A stretch of 64,000 nt of DNA. It comes from JANQSP01 sp965203785. Its GTDB lineage: Bacteria; Bdellovibrionota; Bdellovibrionia; Bdellovibrionales; UBA1609. The notes under the pieces were generated by a model. It had not been told where the DNA came from. It did not search any database and saw only the letters and a list, made by a program, of their open reading frames with translations. The stretch covers positions 248,001-312,000 of the forward strand of contig OZ241911.1 in the NCBI GenBank assembly GCA_965203785.1, read 5' to 3'. Positions 63,778-64,000 of the stretch are shown in pieces (the stretch's first letter is position 1; each line of letters opens with the position of its first letter). Position numbers and translations under genes: made by a program.

Positions 63778-63810
63778 TTATTAGAATTAGTTATTTTAAT
63801 TTCAAAAAAA

Positions 63811-64000
63811 ATGTTTAAAAAATTAGATGAAATGGAAGTCCAATATAATCAATTAGAAAATCAAGTTAAAAACTTATCCGAGCATTTTTCTACAGACCAA
63901 AAAACTCAAATTTTAAAAGAGTATTCTTCTTTATCTAAAATTATAAGTATTTATAGGGAATATAAAAAAGTAAAATCCAACATGGAATATCATAAAACAC
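63811..64000 (+). CDS. prfA: Peptide chain release factor 1 (5' part only)
   Basis: The frame from ATG 63811 runs off the window end and reads MFKKLDEMEVQYNQLENQVK and continues to EYSSLSKIISIYREYKKVKS, the typical helical N-terminus of RF1. The GGQ and anticodon-like PxT parts lie beyond the window. The rho-prfA order is common. No clear Shine-Dalgarno is present. Confidence 0.85.
   Translation, partial: MFKKLDEMEVQYNQLENQVKNLSEHFSTDQKTQILKEYSSLSKIISIYREYKKVKSNMEYHKT

Noticed and set aside
1..64000. CRISPR arrays, insertion sequences, prophage genes
   Set aside because: No regularly spaced repeats, transposase motifs, terminal repeats or phage structural genes were seen.

Overview
This is an AT-rich window (roughly one third G+C by eye) around a bacterial replication origin. 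It is very densely packed: no gene-free stretch exceeds 300 bases, and many genes overlap or are separated by only a few bases. The origin neighbourhood (mnmG-mnmE-jag-yidC-yidD-rnpA-rpmH / dnaA - oriC - dnaN - parS - parA-parB - bactofilin) is classical for a Gram-negative chromosome. Outer-membrane genes (tolQRAB, a secretin, several lipoproteins), a sigma-32-type factor, GatCAB together with AsnRS and AspRS, and amino-acid degradation genes (HPPD, HmgA, HMG-CoA lyase, biotin carboxylases) suggest a didermal deltaproteobacterium or Bdellovibrionota-like organism with a compact genome. That assignment is inference; the window has no rRNA.

Layout. 1-4.7 kb (minus): HTH/coiled-coil protein, asnS, pccB and a biotin carboxylase cut by the window edge, apparently one translationally coupled operon. 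5.0-14.9 kb (minus): atpG-atpD-atpC followed by nuoA-H-J-K-L-M-N, so half of F1 plus only the membrane arm of complex I. 15.2-16.9 kb: a head-on lipoprotein gene with an RS-repeat segment, and a TPR-like lipoprotein. 16.9-21.8 kb (minus): gyrB-gyrA. 22-28.3 kb (minus): mnmG, mnmE, jag, yidC, yidD, a frame-disrupted rnpA, and rpmH. 28.5-36.7 kb (plus): dnaA, oriC, dnaN, parS, parA, parB, bactofilin, atpF', atpF, atpH, atpA. 36.7-38.9 kb (minus): sufB-sufC. 38.9-43.8 kb (plus): tolQ-tolR-tolA-tolB, a HAD/UbiA-like fusion that looks degenerate, and a small exported protein. 43.8-49.4 kb: rpoH (minus), aspS (plus), then cpaC-cpaF (minus). 49.7-51.1 kb: a two-gene restriction-modification system. 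51.1-57.3 kb (plus): a second biotin carboxylase, a BCCP, HMG-CoA lyase, HPPD, homogentisate dioxygenase, ribD. 57.3-60.5 kb: gatC-gatA-gatB. 60.7-64 kb: an acidic doubly anchored lipoprotein, rho and the start of prfA.

Genes to the left of oriC are almost all on the minus strand and those to the right mostly on the plus strand, so most are transcribed in the direction of replication. The exceptions (lipoprotein at 15.2 kb, sufBC, rpoH, cpaCF) stand out.

Points most worth a second look: (1) a bipartite motif and a 13-bp motif shared between the control regions of the HTH gene and of parA, next to a parS-like site; (2) rnpA broken at a 9-base homopolymer; (3) the split ATP synthase joined to a membrane-arm-only nuo operon, with an epsilon subunit lacking its C-terminal domain; (4) a fused HAD-UbiA protein whose active-site motifs are eroded and whose second half is missing; (5) a lipoprotein with a C-terminal membrane anchor that may span the periplasm. 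I saw no tRNA, rRNA, CRISPR array or insertion sequence. Coordinates of short sites read by eye may be off by one or two bases.
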